From an uncultured Christensenellaceae bacterium (lineage in GTDB: Bacteria > Bacillota_A > Clostridia > Christensenellales > UBA3700), in NCBI GenBank assembly GCA_944381335.1, contig CALWKT010000013.1, positions 1 to 18,060 of the forward strand: a stretch of 18,060 nt of DNA, read 5' to 3'. Made by a program: the position numbers and the translations under genes. The notes below the pieces were generated by a model, which saw nothing but the letters and a program-made list of their open reading frames with translations, made no database searches and had not been told where the DNA came from. Below are positions 7,302 to 15,191 of this stretch, one piece after another (the stretch's first letter is position 1; each line of letters opens with the position of its first letter).

Positions 7302-8305
7302 ACACTCTGCTTTCTGCGGAGATGACAAACCTCGTCGGTAAATTCCTGCTGGTGCTGTATAATGCGATCGGCGATTTCGGCTGGACTGTCGTGGTATTTA
7401 CGATGCTGCTCAAGACGGTCGTACTTCCGCTGGACATCTGGCAGAAAATTTCCATGCGCAAACAGTCCAAGGCGATGGAGCGCATACGCCCGCAACTGGA
7501 AAAGTTGCAGAAACAGTATGCAAATCACCCTGACATTCTGCGCCAGAAACAGGCTGAACTCCAGAAAAAAGAGAAGATCCACGTTTTCGCTTCCTGTCTC
7601 CCGATGATCATCACGATCGTGATATTCTTCGTGGTCTGGGCAGGTTTCAGAGCGCTCGTCGCTTACGAAAACGAAGTGATCGTAGAAAAGCTGATGGCGA
7701 TCTACAACGACAACATTGCAAAAGTGCAGGCGGGCACCATGTCCATGGACGAGCTCAACACCTTGCTCGCTCAGAGTTACGATCTGCACAGCTGGCTGTG
7801 GGTCAAAAACGTATTTATGTCAGATATCGGCACCAACGTTATCCCCGATATCGACACCTTCCTCGGCACGATCGGCGCGACGATGCCCGAGCTTTCGCCC
7901 GGACTTACGTACGACAAGCTGGTCGGACCGGCAATGGATCTGTACAACAAGCAGTCCTTCTGGGACGCGGCGAGATGGAACGGTTACTTCGGCCTGCCGA
8001 TCCTGTCCATCGCGACTAGCTTTATCAGCACCAAGCTGATGCAGAGTCAGAACCCGCAGATGCCCACCGGCACCGAGGAACAGCAAAAAACCCAACAGAC
8101 TACCACCAAGATATTGAATTACGTAATGCCGCTTATGCTGGGCGTTTTCGCGATCATGTACAGCGCCGCCTTCGCGATATATTACTTCCTGAGCAACGTG
8201 TATTCCACCGTGGTAAGTCTTGTGTTCAATCTCATTGTGAAAAGTAAAGACAAGAAGGAAAAGGACATGATCCTGTCCAAGACCTACGTCGGAGGAAAAA
8301 AATGA
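7289..8305 (+). CDS. yidC: Membrane protein insertase YidC/Oxa1 (SpoIIIJ type)
   Basis: 338 residues. It inserts membrane proteins alone or with SecYEG. Five hydrophobic segments are visible: about 31-49, 103-124, 232-250, 276-294 and 297-318. A charged helical hairpin (about 53-98) follows the first, matching the C1 cytoplasmic loop of YidC. The hydrophilic-groove residue, usually Arg in this first core segment, appears to be Lys (K42, in TMLLKTVVLPL); this is inferred from alignment by eye. The stretch between segments 2 and 3 (about 125-230) is longer than in compact Gram-positive homologues. A Shine-Dalgarno (GAGAGG, about 7274-7279) supports the start. The gene overlaps yidD at its 5' end and khpB by ATGA at its 3' end. 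Confidence 0.95.
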   Translation: MAFMNTLLSAEMTNLVGKFLLVLYNAIGDFGWTVVVFTMLLKTVVLPLDIWQKISMRKQSKAMERIRPQLEKLQKQYANHPDILRQKQAELQKKEKIHVFASCLPMIITIVIFFVVWAGFRALVAYENEVIVEKLMAIYNDNIAKVQAGTMSMDELNTLLAQSYDLHSWLWVKNVFMSDIGTNVIPDIDTFLGTIGATMPELSPGLTYDKLVGPAMDLYNKQSFWDAARWNGYFGLPILSIATSFISTKLMQSQNPQMPTGTEEQQKTQQTTTKILNYVMPLMLGVFAIMYSAAFAIYYFLSNVYSTVVSLVFNLIVKSKDKKEKDMILSKTYVGGKK

Positions 8306-9126
8306 AAGAAATAGAAATCACGGCGTCCAGTTACGAGGACGCTCTCGCCCAGGCTCTCGAAGCGCTCGGGCTCAGAGAAGATCAGGTCGAAGCTCAGATC
8401 GTAAAGCAGACCGGTCTCATCCGCAAAAAGGTGACCGTCAAGGTCACTCAGAAGGCAACGGCTAAAGACATCGCGATAGAGTTCATCAACGCACTCATTC
8501 AGAAGATGGGGCTTGACTGCTCCGCAGAGATCAGGGAAGAGGAGGACGCTTATTACGTTTCCGTATCCGGCAAGGATACCGCGACCCTCATCGGTTACCG
8601 CGGCGACGTGCTCGACTGCGTACAGTATCTGACCCTGCTTGTCGTGAACAAGACGATCGATCTTGACAAGAGGATCATCATAGACGGCGAAAATTACAGA
8701 GAAAAGAGAACGGCGGTTCTCTCGAAGCTGGCAAAGAAACTGGCTATAAAGGCTGCCAAGACGGGCAGAGACGTCGCGCTCGAACCGATGAACCCGTTCG
8801 AAAGACGCGTGATCCATTCCGCGCTCGCAGACGACAAGTTCGTCACCACCGAAAGCGAAGGCGAAGAACCCAACCGCTATATCGTCATAAAGCCCAACAA
8901 GAGAAGTCATTCCGATCGTCCCCGCAGAGGAGGCAACGGAGGCAGACAAGGCGGCAGGCAAGGGGGAAGCAGGTACAATTCTTCAACTTCTTCCGCTCCC
9001 GTCCAGAAAAAGGAGCCGGTCGAAGAAAAGCCGAAGGATATGTACAATCACGAGTACAGCATCAACTTCAAGCGCACCGGCGGCGGCAAGCTGAGAAGTT
9101 TCGGCGAAAAGAAACGCACTTTCTGA
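8302..9126 (+). CDS. khpB: RNA-binding protein KhpB/Jag (Jag-N, KH, R3H)
   Basis: 274 residues with the full domain series: Jag-N (about 1-50, with GLI-RKKVTV), KH domain (about 55-125, loop GYRG at 98-101) and R3H domain whose RxxxH motif is R168-H172. A low-complexity Gly/Arg/Gln-rich tail (about 205-225) and a charged C-terminus follow; this RGG-like extension goes beyond the usual domain ends. KhpB (also called EloR) binds RNA with KhpA and influences cell elongation and division in Bacillota. The start is well defined: GGAGG at 8291-8295 and an ATGA overlap with the yidC stop. It is the last gene of the rpmH operon, followed by a terminator at 9140-9171. Confidence 0.95.
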   Translation: MKEIEITASSYEDALAQALEALGLREDQVEAQIVKQTGLIRKKVTVKVTQKATAKDIAIEFINALIQKMGLDCSAEIREEEDAYYVSVSGKDTATLIGYRGDVLDCVQYLTLLVVNKTIDLDKRIIIDGENYREKRTAVLSKLAKKLAIKAAKTGRDVALEPMNPFERRVIHSALADDKFVTTESEGEEPNRYIVIKPNKRSHSDRPRRGGNGGRQGGRQGGSRYNSSTSSAPVQKKEPVEEKPKDMYNHEYSINFKRTGGGKLRSFGEKKRTF

Positions 9127-9139
9127 TTTTAAAAATATG

Positions 9140-9171
9140 CGGCGTATCCGTAAAGGTACGCCGTTTTTTTT
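9140..9171 (+). terminator. Terminator of the rpmH-khpB operon
   Basis: A 7-bp perfect stem (CGGCGTA and TACGCCG, 9140-9163) with a 10-base loop is followed by eight T residues (9164-9171), 13 bp after the khpB stop. Confidence 0.85.
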
Positions 9172-9282
9172 GTTGAATTTTATGATCGCAAGATCTATAA
9201 TTATTACAGACGATATTGCCCGGTCTCCCGGCTATTCTTCAGATCGTTTACGCGGCGCACGATCTGCTCCTGCCACGCGGTT

Positions 9283-9481
9283 GCCTGCGGTAGCATGTAG
9301 TTTCAAGCCTTGTTTCTTGTATCTGACTACATAATGCAAAGCTTTACAGTGCACCTGTAACTGTTATAAGCTTCTTTGACCGTAGCAAGCATCAACTCGC
9401 GATAGCCGACCATTGCTCCCGGTCAAACCGGGACGGAAATTTGCCGCTTTAAACCTTGTCGTATTTTTCTGGTCCGGTATA
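9283..9481 (+). repeat. 199-bp dispersed element, copy 2
   Basis: Same orientation and length as 2470-2668 and about 95% identical. The hairpin (TCCCGGT 9417-9423, ACCGGGA 9427-9433) is kept with loop CAA in place of CAC. It lies between the khpB terminator and the first MORN gene, ending 90 bp before that start codon. On the minus strand a 28-codon frame (9327-9413) opens with ATG preceded by GGGAG. In copy 1 the same frame has ATA at the start position, so coding capacity is doubtful. No transposase or target-site duplication is visible. Its recurrence at the edge of both inserted gene sets suggests a mobile or recombinogenic element, or a shared leader. Confidence 0.85.
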
Positions 9482-9538
9482 CCGTAAAAAGTTGTGCGCA
9501 GATCAGTAATTTACACGCCCGTGTTCATAAAATACAAC

Positions 9539-9558
9539 TGCGGACATTTGCGTCCGCA
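9539..9558 (+). promoter_or_regulatory. Hairpin abutting the Shine-Dalgarno of MORN gene 1
   Basis: TGCGGAC (9539-9545) and GTCCGCA (9552-9558) form a perfect 7-bp stem with a 6-base loop, ending 2-3 bases before the AAGGAG ribosome binding site. An overlapping dyad, TTTGCG-TC-CGCAAA (9547-9560), uses the same right arm. This could tune translation or mRNA stability, or act as a protein-binding operator in DNA; the choice is not decidable here. Confidence 0.45.
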
Positions 9559-9571
9559 AAAGGAGAAGCAT

Positions 9572-10111
9572 ATGGATCTGATGTCAAAATACAGAGAGTG
9601 CCCGTTCCGCGAGGTGAAAAACGGACTGGGCAAAAGCATCACACGGTCGCACGACAGATATTATTGCGGTCAGATAGAAGACGGAGTGTGCAACGGCTAC
9701 GGCGTTATGTACTGCGCCAACGGATCTGCTTTTTGCGGAAAATTGCTTTACGGCAAACCCCATGAGGGCACTTATGCCTACGCAAACGGCGAGATCTTCG
9801 ACGGCAGCTGGCTGTACGACAAACCGAGAATCGGCACCTACCGCTACAAGAACGGCGACGTCTTTGAGGGTACGTTTAACGACGGGGTCAAATGTCAAGG
9901 CGTCTTTTATTTCGCAAACGGCGACGTTTACGACGGCGGATTCGACGAAAACGGCAAATTCTCAGGCATGGGCGTTTACACCTGGAAAAACGGGGAGAAA
10001 TACGACGGTCACTGGCATCAGGGATACCGCAACGGGTACGGCACGATGTATTATAAAAACGGTACTTCAAAATACTGTTACTGGCATAAAAACCAGCCCA
10101 CCGACTGGTGA
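9572..10111 (+). CDS. MORN-repeat protein 1
   Basis: 179 residues made almost entirely of about six MORN repeats of roughly 22-23 residues, each following Y/F-x-G-x-[FW]-x-x-G-x-x-x-G-x-G-x-[YF]-x-[YFW]-x-NG. The last repeats read KYDGHWHQGYRNGYGTMYY. There is no signal peptide or membrane segment, so it is probably cytoplasmic or peripheral. MORN repeats form elongated beta-hairpin stacks. In eukaryotes they scaffold proteins and contact membrane lipids; bacterial roles are poorly defined and I assign none. The frame is open from 9494, but the start at 9572 has AAGGAG directly upstream and gives the N-cap MDL-x-K-Y-x-E-CP shared with the next gene. It and its paralogue interrupt the usual khpB-mnmE adjacency. 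Confidence 0.85.
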   Translation: MDLMSKYRECPFREVKNGLGKSITRSHDRYYCGQIEDGVCNGYGVMYCANGSAFCGKLLYGKPHEGTYAYANGEIFDGSWLYDKPRIGTYRYKNGDVFEGTFNDGVKCQGVFYFANGDVYDGGFDENGKFSGMGVYTWKNGEKYDGHWHQGYRNGYGTMYYKNGTSKYCYWHKNQPTDW

Positions 10112-10163
10112 TCGGAAAAAGCGTCCGCATGAAACGTAGTTACTTTGCGTTCCGCGAAGAATA

Positions 10164-10192
10164 TTTACAAGTGCAAAGCGCCGTGTTATGAT
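10164..10192 (+). promoter_or_regulatory. Promoter of MORN gene 2
   Basis: TTTACA (10164-10169) and TATGAT (10187-10192) are each 5/6 matches to consensus, with 17-bp spacing. It lies between the two MORN genes, so the second gene can be expressed independently of the first. Confidence 0.6.
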
Positions 10193-10235
10193 AATAAAAA
10201 ACGGCTGTATCGGGCTGTAAATCACAGGAGATATT

Positions 10236-11057
10236 ATGGATCTGAAAAAATTGTATGAGGAATGTCCTCTTGAAGAAAACGTACAGAACGGGCAGGGCAA
10301 ATTCATCGGCGAGACAGGCATCTTCTTTTACAAAGGAGACTTCAAAGACGGACGCATGCACGGAACAGGCACTATGATCTATGACAACGGCACGGTCTGC
10401 ACGGGAGACTTTGTGAACGGATCCTTTCACGGCAAGGGCACGGTGACCTGGAGCAACGGTTCAAAATATACCGGCGACATTGCTCATGGCAACCTTACCG
10501 GTAAAGGCTCCTATCTTTATACCAACGGCGCGCTTTATTCTGGCGACGTCGTAAACGGCGCGGTTTCCGGCAAAGGGATCTGCAAATGGAATACCGGTGA
10601 AGTTTATGCCGGCGATTACGTCGACGAAAAACGCACCGGCAAAGCCGTGAACATATGGAAAAACGGCAAACTGTACGCCGGCGATTTCGTCGACGGAAAG
10701 CTGATGGGAAAGGGCACGATGATCCTCCCTGACGGAGACGTTTACATGGGCGACTTCGTCGACAACAATTTTGAAGGAGACGGCACCTACGTCTTTAAAA
10801 ACGGCGACGTCTACGTCGGAAAATTCAGATCGGGTTACAGGACCGGTCAAGGAATGCTTTACGCAAGCAACGGGGATTTTTACTCGGGAAATTTCAAAGA
10901 GGACGAGTTTGACGGAGAAGGAGAATTGTTCATGTCGGACGGCACGAAAAAATTCGGCGCTTTCAAAGAAGGAGAATTGGTAAAAGGCTCAATCCTCTCC
11001 GGAGACGGCACGCTGTCTTTCGTCGGGATGAACGACGACGACAGCTACACCAAATAA
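10236..11057 (+). CDS. MORN-repeat protein 2
   Basis: 273 residues with about ten consecutive MORN repeats from residue 30 almost to the end (for example VYAGDYVDEKRTGKA, LYAGDFVDGKLMGKG, VYVGKFRSGYRTGQG). It is a longer paralogue of the preceding gene. Both start with the same cap (MDL-K-x-Y-x-ECP, then V-x-NG-x-GK-x-I), which points to tandem duplication followed by change in repeat number. No signal peptide, membrane segment, catalytic domain or fused effector is present. The start is supported by AGGAGA about 7 bases upstream. It is 124 bp after MORN gene 1, with its own promoter candidate at 10164-10192. A terminator at 11071-11100 separates it from convergent mnmE. The function is unknown; a scaffold or membrane-contact protein is the family-based guess. 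Confidence 0.87.
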   Translation: MDLKKLYEECPLEENVQNGQGKFIGETGIFFYKGDFKDGRMHGTGTMIYDNGTVCTGDFVNGSFHGKGTVTWSNGSKYTGDIAHGNLTGKGSYLYTNGALYSGDVVNGAVSGKGICKWNTGEVYAGDYVDEKRTGKAVNIWKNGKLYAGDFVDGKLMGKGTMILPDGDVYMGDFVDNNFEGDGTYVFKNGDVYVGKFRSGYRTGQGMLYASNGDFYSGNFKEDEFDGEGELFMSDGTKKFGAFKEGELVKGSILSGDGTLSFVGMNDDDSYTK

Positions 11058-11070
11058 AAAAGAAACGCTG

Positions 11071-11100
11071 AAAAGGCTTCCCGTGAAGGAAGCTTTTTTT
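11071..11100. terminator. Bidirectional terminator between MORN gene 2 and mnmE
   Basis: AAAAGGCTTCC (11071-11081) pairs with GGAAGCTTTT (starting 11088) around a short loop, with a T run on the + strand and an A run on the other side. It can thus serve both convergent genes, overlapping the very end of mnmE. Confidence 0.7.
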
Positions 11101-12430
11101 ATTTACCCAGACAGAATTTGGAGAATATCGCGTTGACTATGCTTTCGTCCGCCGTGTTTCCCGTTATCTCACCGAGAGCGGAGTAGGCGTCTCTCATATC
11201 CACCAGCAGACATTCCGCCGGCTCGTCGTCAAAATTCTGCTTCGCCTGCATCAGGCTGAAATACGCGCGCCTGAGCGCGTCCGCATGACGGGCGTCCGTG
11301 ACGATATTGCCTGAAAAATCCACGCTTTCGTCTATTACGCAGGCGACTATCGCGCGTTTGAGTTCTTCTATCCCTTCGCCCGTCTTCGCGCTTACGAAGA
11401 TCCCTTTTCTGTCGTCCTTCGCGTGCGGTTTGTCGTCCTTGTTGAACACGTAAAGCACCTTCGCGCCTTCAACCGAACTCAATATATCTTTTTCTTCTTT
11501 TGTAAGATCCCTGCCCGCTTCTGTGACGAAAAGCACGACGTCGCTGTTTTTCGCGATCGTGCGGCTCCGGTCCACACCCAGCTTTTCCACCTTGTCGTCC
11601 GTCTCGCGTATGCCTGCGGTGTCGATCAGGTTGAGCAGAAGTCCATTCACTTCTATGCGCTCCTCAAGGCTGTCTCTGGTCGTGCCGGCAACTTCAGTCA
11701 CGATCGCCCTGTCCTTTCCGGTCAGCGCGTTCAGAGTGGAGGACTTTCCCACGTTGGCGACGCCCACTATGGCGACGTCAATGCCTTGTTTCACATAGCT
11801 TCCCGTCTTTGCCGTGGAGATGAGTTTTTCCAGCTCGTCGCACAGCGAAGTCACCGTTTCTTTAGCCACGCGGCGGCTTTCTTCTTCCATTTCCTCAGGG
11901 TAGTCGAGCGCCGCTTCCATCGTCGCTATCGCGTCGAGAAGCTTTTGCTCGAAAGCGTAAACGCTTTTTGAAAGCTGCCCCGTCATCGAGCGGTAAGACG
12001 CCTTGAGCTGAGCCTCGCTCTCCGCGTTTATCATCGCTATCACGCCTTCTGCGTCGCTCAGCGCAAGCTTGCCGTTGAGAAAGGCGCGTTTTGTGAATTC
12101 GCCCTTGTCCGCGGCGCGCGCTCCCGCTTCCAGACAGCATTTCAGAATCTCGCTTACTATCCTGACTCCGCCGTGACAATGCAACTCGAAAATATCCTCG
12201 CCCGTGTAGGTTCTGGGCGCTTTGAAGTATACGCCGAGGCACCTGTCGCTCACGCCGCCTGCGCTTGCCGTACCGTAATACATCATGTTGGGGATCGCGT
12301 CTTTCAGATCTTTCAGCTTTGACGTCGAAAAGACCACGGACGCCACTTTGAGCGCGTCGTCTCCGCTTATCCTCACAATTCCGATCGCACCCGCTCCGAG
12401 CGGGGTGGATATCGCCGCTATCGTCTGCAT
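11099..12430 (-). CDS. mnmE: tRNA modification GTPase MnmE
   Basis: 443 residues. With MnmG it forms the cmnm5U34 modification on tRNA wobble uridines, using GTP, FAD and a folate donor. The folate-binding N-domain (about 1-115, TIAAISTPLGAGAIGIVRIS) is followed by a helical domain into which a G domain is inserted. The G domain shows a P-loop GVANVGKSS (223-231, with Ala where Pro is more usual), DTAGI (270-274), NKDD (330-333) and SAK (347-349). The C-terminus carries the catalytic CLGK (440-443). Length is normal. TCGGAG upstream of the ATG supports the start. The usual order is khpB-mnmE-mnmG on one strand; here mnmE is inverted and divergent from mnmG, with two MORN genes on its other side. 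Confidence 0.96.
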   Translation of the reverse strand: MQTIAAISTPLGAGAIGIVRISGDDALKVASVVFSTSKLKDLKDAIPNMMYYGTASAGGVSDRCLGVYFKAPRTYTGEDIFELHCHGGVRIVSEILKCCLEAGARAADKGEFTKRAFLNGKLALSDAEGVIAMINAESEAQLKASYRSMTGQLSKSVYAFEQKLLDAIATMEAALDYPEEMEEESRRVAKETVTSLCDELEKLISTAKTGSYVKQGIDVAIVGVANVGKSSTLNALTGKDRAIVTEVAGTTRDSLEERIEVNGLLLNLIDTAGIRETDDKVEKLGVDRSRTIAKNSDVVLFVTEAGRDLTKEEKDILSSVEGAKVLYVFNKDDKPHAKDDRKGIFVSAKTGEGIEELKRAIVACVIDESVDFSGNIVTDARHADALRRAYFSLMQAKQNFDDEPAECLLVDMRDAYSALGEITGNTADESIVNAIFSKFCLGK

Positions 12431-12463
12431 ATCAGTCTCCGAAAAAGGTTTTTTAACGCTTAT

Positions 12464-12492
12464 AATATATCACACGCGCGCTGTGATTGCAA
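12464..12492 (-). promoter_or_regulatory. mnmE promoter
   Basis: Read on the minus strand: TTGCAA (12492-12487), a 17-bp spacer, then TATATT (12469-12464). The -35 hexamer is a palindrome and is the very same six base pairs used by the mnmG promoter on the other strand. The spacer region also contains the inverted repeat ATCACA-N7-TGTGAT (12469-12487). Confidence 0.55.
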
Positions 12493-12515
12493 ATAAAAGC
12501 GCGTTGTGCTATAAT
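12487..12515 (+). promoter_or_regulatory. mnmG-rsmG promoter
   Basis: TTGCAA (12487-12492) and TATAAT (12510-12515) are separated by 17 bp. The -10 is perfect and the -35 matches four of six consensus positions. It shares its -35 with the divergent mnmE promoter. The predicted leader before the mnmG start at 12597 is about 75 bases. Confidence 0.65.
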
Positions 12516-12596
12516 TGACCGTACGTAGGAAGCCGTCTCGCAGACGTCGCGTCCTGCGGAATACGCGCCGTAAATTTAATGCGGCAGTGAGGACAT

Positions 12597-14465
12597 ATGC
12601 AGAGAAGATACGACGAGATCTATGACGCGGTGGTGATAGGCGCAGGGCATGCCGGAGTGGAAGCATGTCTCGCTCTCGCGCGCCTCGGTCTTAAAACTCT
12701 CGTTGTCACGCTCTCTCTCGACGCGATATCCTTCATGGCTTGCAATCCCGCCATCGGCGGCACCGCGAAAGGGCACCTCGTCCGAGAAGTGGACGCACTC
12801 GGCGGACAGATGGGTATAAGCGCGGATCACAATCTGCTGCAGATACGCATGCTGAATACAGGCAAAGGCGCCGCGGTACAGAGTCTGAGAGGGCAGGCGG
12901 ACAAGTCTGCATATCACCTCTACATGAAACGCGTGCTCGAACGCGAAAAGAACCTTACCGTCCTGCAAGGAGAAGTCGCCGGAATACTCACCGAAAACGG
13001 CAAGGTCGTCGGCGTAACCACCCTTCAGGGGCAGACATTTGCATGCAAAGGCGTCGTCGTCGCGACCGGCGTATACCTGAACGCAGACATAATAATAGGC
13101 GAATTCCGTCAGCAGACGGGCCCCAACGGTTTCTGCCGTGCGACCGCGCTGACTCAATGTCTTCTCGACATGGGCATCCCCACCCGCCGTTTCAAGACGG
13201 GCACCCCGGCGAGAGTGGACAGAAAGACGATAAATTTCGACGCGATGACCGTGCAGAACGGCGACGAAAAGCTTTACCCGTTCTCCTTTATGACAGACGG
13301 GTTTATAGAGAACAGAGAACCGTGCTGGCTGACCTATACGACAGAGGAGACCAAGCGCATAATAATGGCGAACATAGCCCGTTCGCCCCTTTATAACGGC
13401 AGCATAAAGAGTACCGGCCCCCGCTATTGTCCGTCGATAGAGGACAAGGTGATGCGCTTTGCCGACAAGGAAAGACATCAGATCTTCATTGAGCCTGAAA
13501 GCGCTTCGACGGACGAAATGTACGTGCAGGGAATGAGCAGTTCGCTCCCGGTAGACGTGCAGATCGCGATGTACCACTCGGTGATCGGGCTTGAAAAATG
13601 CCGCCTGATGAGGTACGCATACGCGATCGAGTACGACTGCATAGACTCCACCGCGCTCTATCCGTCGCTGATGACAAAATGCGTGGACGGGCTTTTCATG
13701 GCAGGTCAGCTCAACGGCAGCAGCGGTTACGAAGAAGCCGCAGCGCAGGGCATAATGGCGGGCATCAACTGCGCGAGATACATCACCGACAAGCCGCCCG
13801 TGATACTGGGCAGAGAGAGTTCTTATATCGGCGTGCTTATTGACGATCTCGTCACAAAGGGCACCAACGAACCTTACCGTATGATGACCGCGCGCGCGGA
13901 ACACCGCCTCAACCTGAGGCAGGAAAACGCGGACGAAAGACTCACCCCGGTCGGCAGAGAAGTCGGGCTGGTAAGCGACGAAAGATACGCGCGTTATCTT
14001 GACAAGATCAACTCTCTCAACGAGATAAACAAAGCGCTTGAAAGAAGCGTTCCGCCGTCCGTATCCGCGCCCCTTTTCGCCGAGATAAGCGATTATGTGC
14101 CGCACGCCGGAATGTCGCTGAGGGAGATACTCAAACGCTCTAAAGTCACCGCGGAAATTCTCGTAAAGTATTTCCCCGAGCTCGGGAAATACAATATCCG
14201 TTACCTTGAAGAAGTCGCGACAGTCGCGAAATACGAAGGTTACCTTTCCAAGCAATCCGCCGCGATCGAGCGCACCAGAAAGCTTGAAGACAAGGCGCTC
14301 CCTCAGGACGCGGACTATCTCTCGATAGAGGGTCTTAGACTGGAAGCGAGGCAGAAGCTGGACAAGATACGCCCGCTCAACCTCGGTCAGGCTTCAAGGA
14401 TATCCGGCGTTTCTCCCGCCGATATTACCGTGCTGATGGTATGGCTGGCAAGGAGGAAAAAATGA
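12597..14465 (+). CDS. mnmG: tRNA uridine-5-carboxymethylaminomethyl modification enzyme MnmG
   Basis: 622 residues, FAD-dependent partner of MnmE in wobble-uridine modification. The dinucleotide-binding motif GAGHAG (15-20) is followed by the family stretch ACNPAIGGTAKGHLVREVDA (48-67). The RFKTGTPARVD motif, the FMAGQLNGSSGYEEAAAQG FAD-site region and RAEHRLNLRQENADERLTP follow in order. The C-terminal MnmE/tRNA-binding domain ends with the EGYLSKQ and LNLGQASRISGVSPADI helices. Full length with no disruption. GTGAGGA about 4 bases before the ATG is a modest ribosome binding site. The gene is coupled to rsmG by a 4-bp ATGA overlap. Confidence 0.97.
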   Translation: MQRRYDEIYDAVVIGAGHAGVEACLALARLGLKTLVVTLSLDAISFMACNPAIGGTAKGHLVREVDALGGQMGISADHNLLQIRMLNTGKGAAVQSLRGQADKSAYHLYMKRVLEREKNLTVLQGEVAGILTENGKVVGVTTLQGQTFACKGVVVATGVYLNADIIIGEFRQQTGPNGFCRATALTQCLLDMGIPTRRFKTGTPARVDRKTINFDAMTVQNGDEKLYPFSFMTDGFIENREPCWLTYTTEETKRIIMANIARSPLYNGSIKSTGPRYCPSIEDKVMRFADKERHQIFIEPESASTDEMYVQGMSSSLPVDVQIAMYHSVIGLEKCRLMRYAYAIEYDCIDSTALYPSLMTKCVDGLFMAGQLNGSSGYEEAAAQGIMAGINCARYITDKPPVILGRESSYIGVLIDDLVTKGTNEPYRMMTARAEHRLNLRQENADERLTPVGREVGLVSDERYARYLDKINSLNEINKALERSVPPSVSAPLFAEISDYVPHAGMSLREILKRSKVTAEILVKYFPELGKYNIRYLEEVATVAKYEGYLSKQSAAIERTRKLEDKALPQDADYLSIEGLRLEARQKLDKIRPLNLGQASRISGVSPADITVLMVWLARRKK

Positions 14466-15166
14466 CGGCTGATTTCTATCTCCTCAAAGAATTTCTGCAA
14501 AAAAATTCTCTTTATTCCGACGAAATATACGAAAAATTCCGGACATATTACGATTGCGTCACCGAGACAAACAAAGTCATGAACCTGACCGCGATAACCC
14601 GAGCGGAAGAATTTGAGAAAAAACATTTCATAGACAGTCTTTTACCTTTCGGAGAATTTGCCGGAGCAAAGACGGTCGCGGACATCGGCAGCGGAGCGGG
14701 CTTTCCGGCGATACCTCTCGCGATAGTCATGCCCGGTGTTTCTTTCACCCTTGTCGACAGTCTGAATAAGCGAGTGAATTTTCTCAACGAAGTCATAGCA
14801 AAACTAAAGCTTTCCAACTGCGTTGCGGTACATTCCCGCGCCGAAGATTTCGCCAGAACGGGCAGGGAGAAATTCGACGTCGTGACGGCGCGCGCCGTGG
14901 CGTCTTTGAATATCCTGCTTGAATACACCGCGCCTTTATGCAGGGTCGGCGGCAGAATAATCGCATATAAGGGAGCGGGCGCGGATGAAGAGATCGCACA
15001 GGCTGAAAAAGCCGCTTGCGTACTCGGAGCAAGACTTGAAAAAAAGGCTGATTTCGTATTGCCGGGCGGCGACGTCAGGGTCGTGCCTGTATACAAAAAA
15101 GTCAGACCGTGCGACAAAAAATATCCTCGCGGCGGCAACAAGCCGAGAATTAATCCTATCTTATAA
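14462..15166 (+). CDS. rsmG: 16S rRNA (guanine527-N7)-methyltransferase RsmG
   Basis: 234 residues, S-adenosylmethionine-dependent methylation of G527 in 16S rRNA. Family signatures are NLTAI (41-45), the SAM-binding loop DIGSGAGFPAIPLAI (74-88), the VDS strand end (98-100), TARAV (142-146) and the C-terminal YPRGGNKPRINPI (221-233). The frame is open from 14441, but I choose 14462 because AAGGAGG (14450-14456 region) sits just upstream, the start overlaps the mnmG stop as ATGA, and the length fits the family. A terminator at 15192-15227 closes the mnmG-rsmG unit. parA and parB commonly follow in related genomes; here 323 bp without parA intervene. Confidence 0.96.
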   Translation: MTADFYLLKEFLQKNSLYSDEIYEKFRTYYDCVTETNKVMNLTAITRAEEFEKKHFIDSLLPFGEFAGAKTVADIGSGAGFPAIPLAIVMPGVSFTLVDSLNKRVNFLNEVIAKLKLSNCVAVHSRAEDFARTGREKFDVVTARAVASLNILLEYTAPLCRVGGRIIAYKGAGADEEIAQAEKAACVLGARLEKKADFVLPGGDVRVVPVYKKVRPCDKKYPRGGNKPRINPIL

Positions 15167-15191
15167 TGTCTGTTTAGTGCTGAAAACTTAT

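Noticed and set aside
11788..11803. parS-like TGTTTCAC in mnmE
   Set aside because: Only the left half-site matches; the right half does not.
12576..14255. 559-codon minus-strand frame opposite mnmG
   Set aside because: Antisense shadow; mnmG on the + strand is full length with all family motifs. The shadow has no domain of its own.
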